In this document: positions 17,036-17,038 of the stretch, piece by piece
Numbering within the stretch: position 1 is the stretch's first letter
How the letters are laid out: every line of letters starts with the position of its first letter
Assembly (NCBI GenBank): GCA_001839685.1
Contig: MLAK01000757.1
Coordinates: forward strand, 45,441 to 62,478
Length of the DNA: 17,038 bases
DNA from: Tritrichomonas foetus
Lineage: Eukaryota > Parabasalia > Tritrichomonadida > Tritrichomonadidae
Direction of reading: 5' to 3'
Position numbers and translations under genes: made by a program
Notes under the pieces: generated by a model
Database searches by the model: none
Told to the model about the DNA's origin: nothing
Seen by the model: only the letters and a program-made list of their open reading frames with translations

Positions 17036-17038
17036 TAT

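Overview
The window looks like nuclear DNA of a trichomonad parabasalid. Tritrichomonas foetus is my best guess and Trichomonas the main alternative. It is AT-rich, and its genes are single uninterrupted reading frames with no recognisable introns. Start codons sit very close to initiator-like TTC(N) motifs, and several stop codons are read TAAA, the trichomonad polyadenylation pattern. It also carries a DD34D mariner element and a discoidin-type (F5/8 C) protein, both typical of this lineage. The species call is inference.

Layout: 1-906 is gene-free AT-rich DNA. A canonical poly(A) polymerase (907-2415, minus) is divergent from a P4-type phospholipid flippase ATPase (2638-5898, plus). A thymidylate kinase follows (6270-6872, plus), then an unrecognised 508-aa basic, Q/P-rich protein (7432-8958, plus). 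That gene converges on a divergent 14-3-3 protein (9150-9947, minus) across a 19-bp tandem repeat. After about 800 bp without a supported gene comes a coiled-coil protein (10765-11742, minus), then a UBL-UBA, Rad23-like protein (12360-13052, plus). The next 700 bp hold a 35-A homopolymer. An unrecognised reading frame (13751-14275, plus) stops at TAA but stays open in the same frame for another 64 codons to 14470. The right end is a discoidin-domain gene (minus) cut by an apparently intact mariner transposon (15746-17035).

The genes do not form a pathway; they are housekeeping and signalling genes in mixed orientation, each probably with its own promoter. The most interesting structures are: (1) the mariner insertion into the discoidin gene, with near-identical 28-bp terminal inverted repeats and an intact DDD transposase; (2) two related ~80-bp hairpin repeats at 6958-7036 and 12115-12196, resembling a tiny MITE or a structured regulatory element; (3) the in-frame stop in the 13751 gene; (4) a 14-3-3 protein whose phosphopeptide groove is shortened and lacks a key arginine; (5) a shared TTC(N) or GAATTCT motif just upstream of several start codons.
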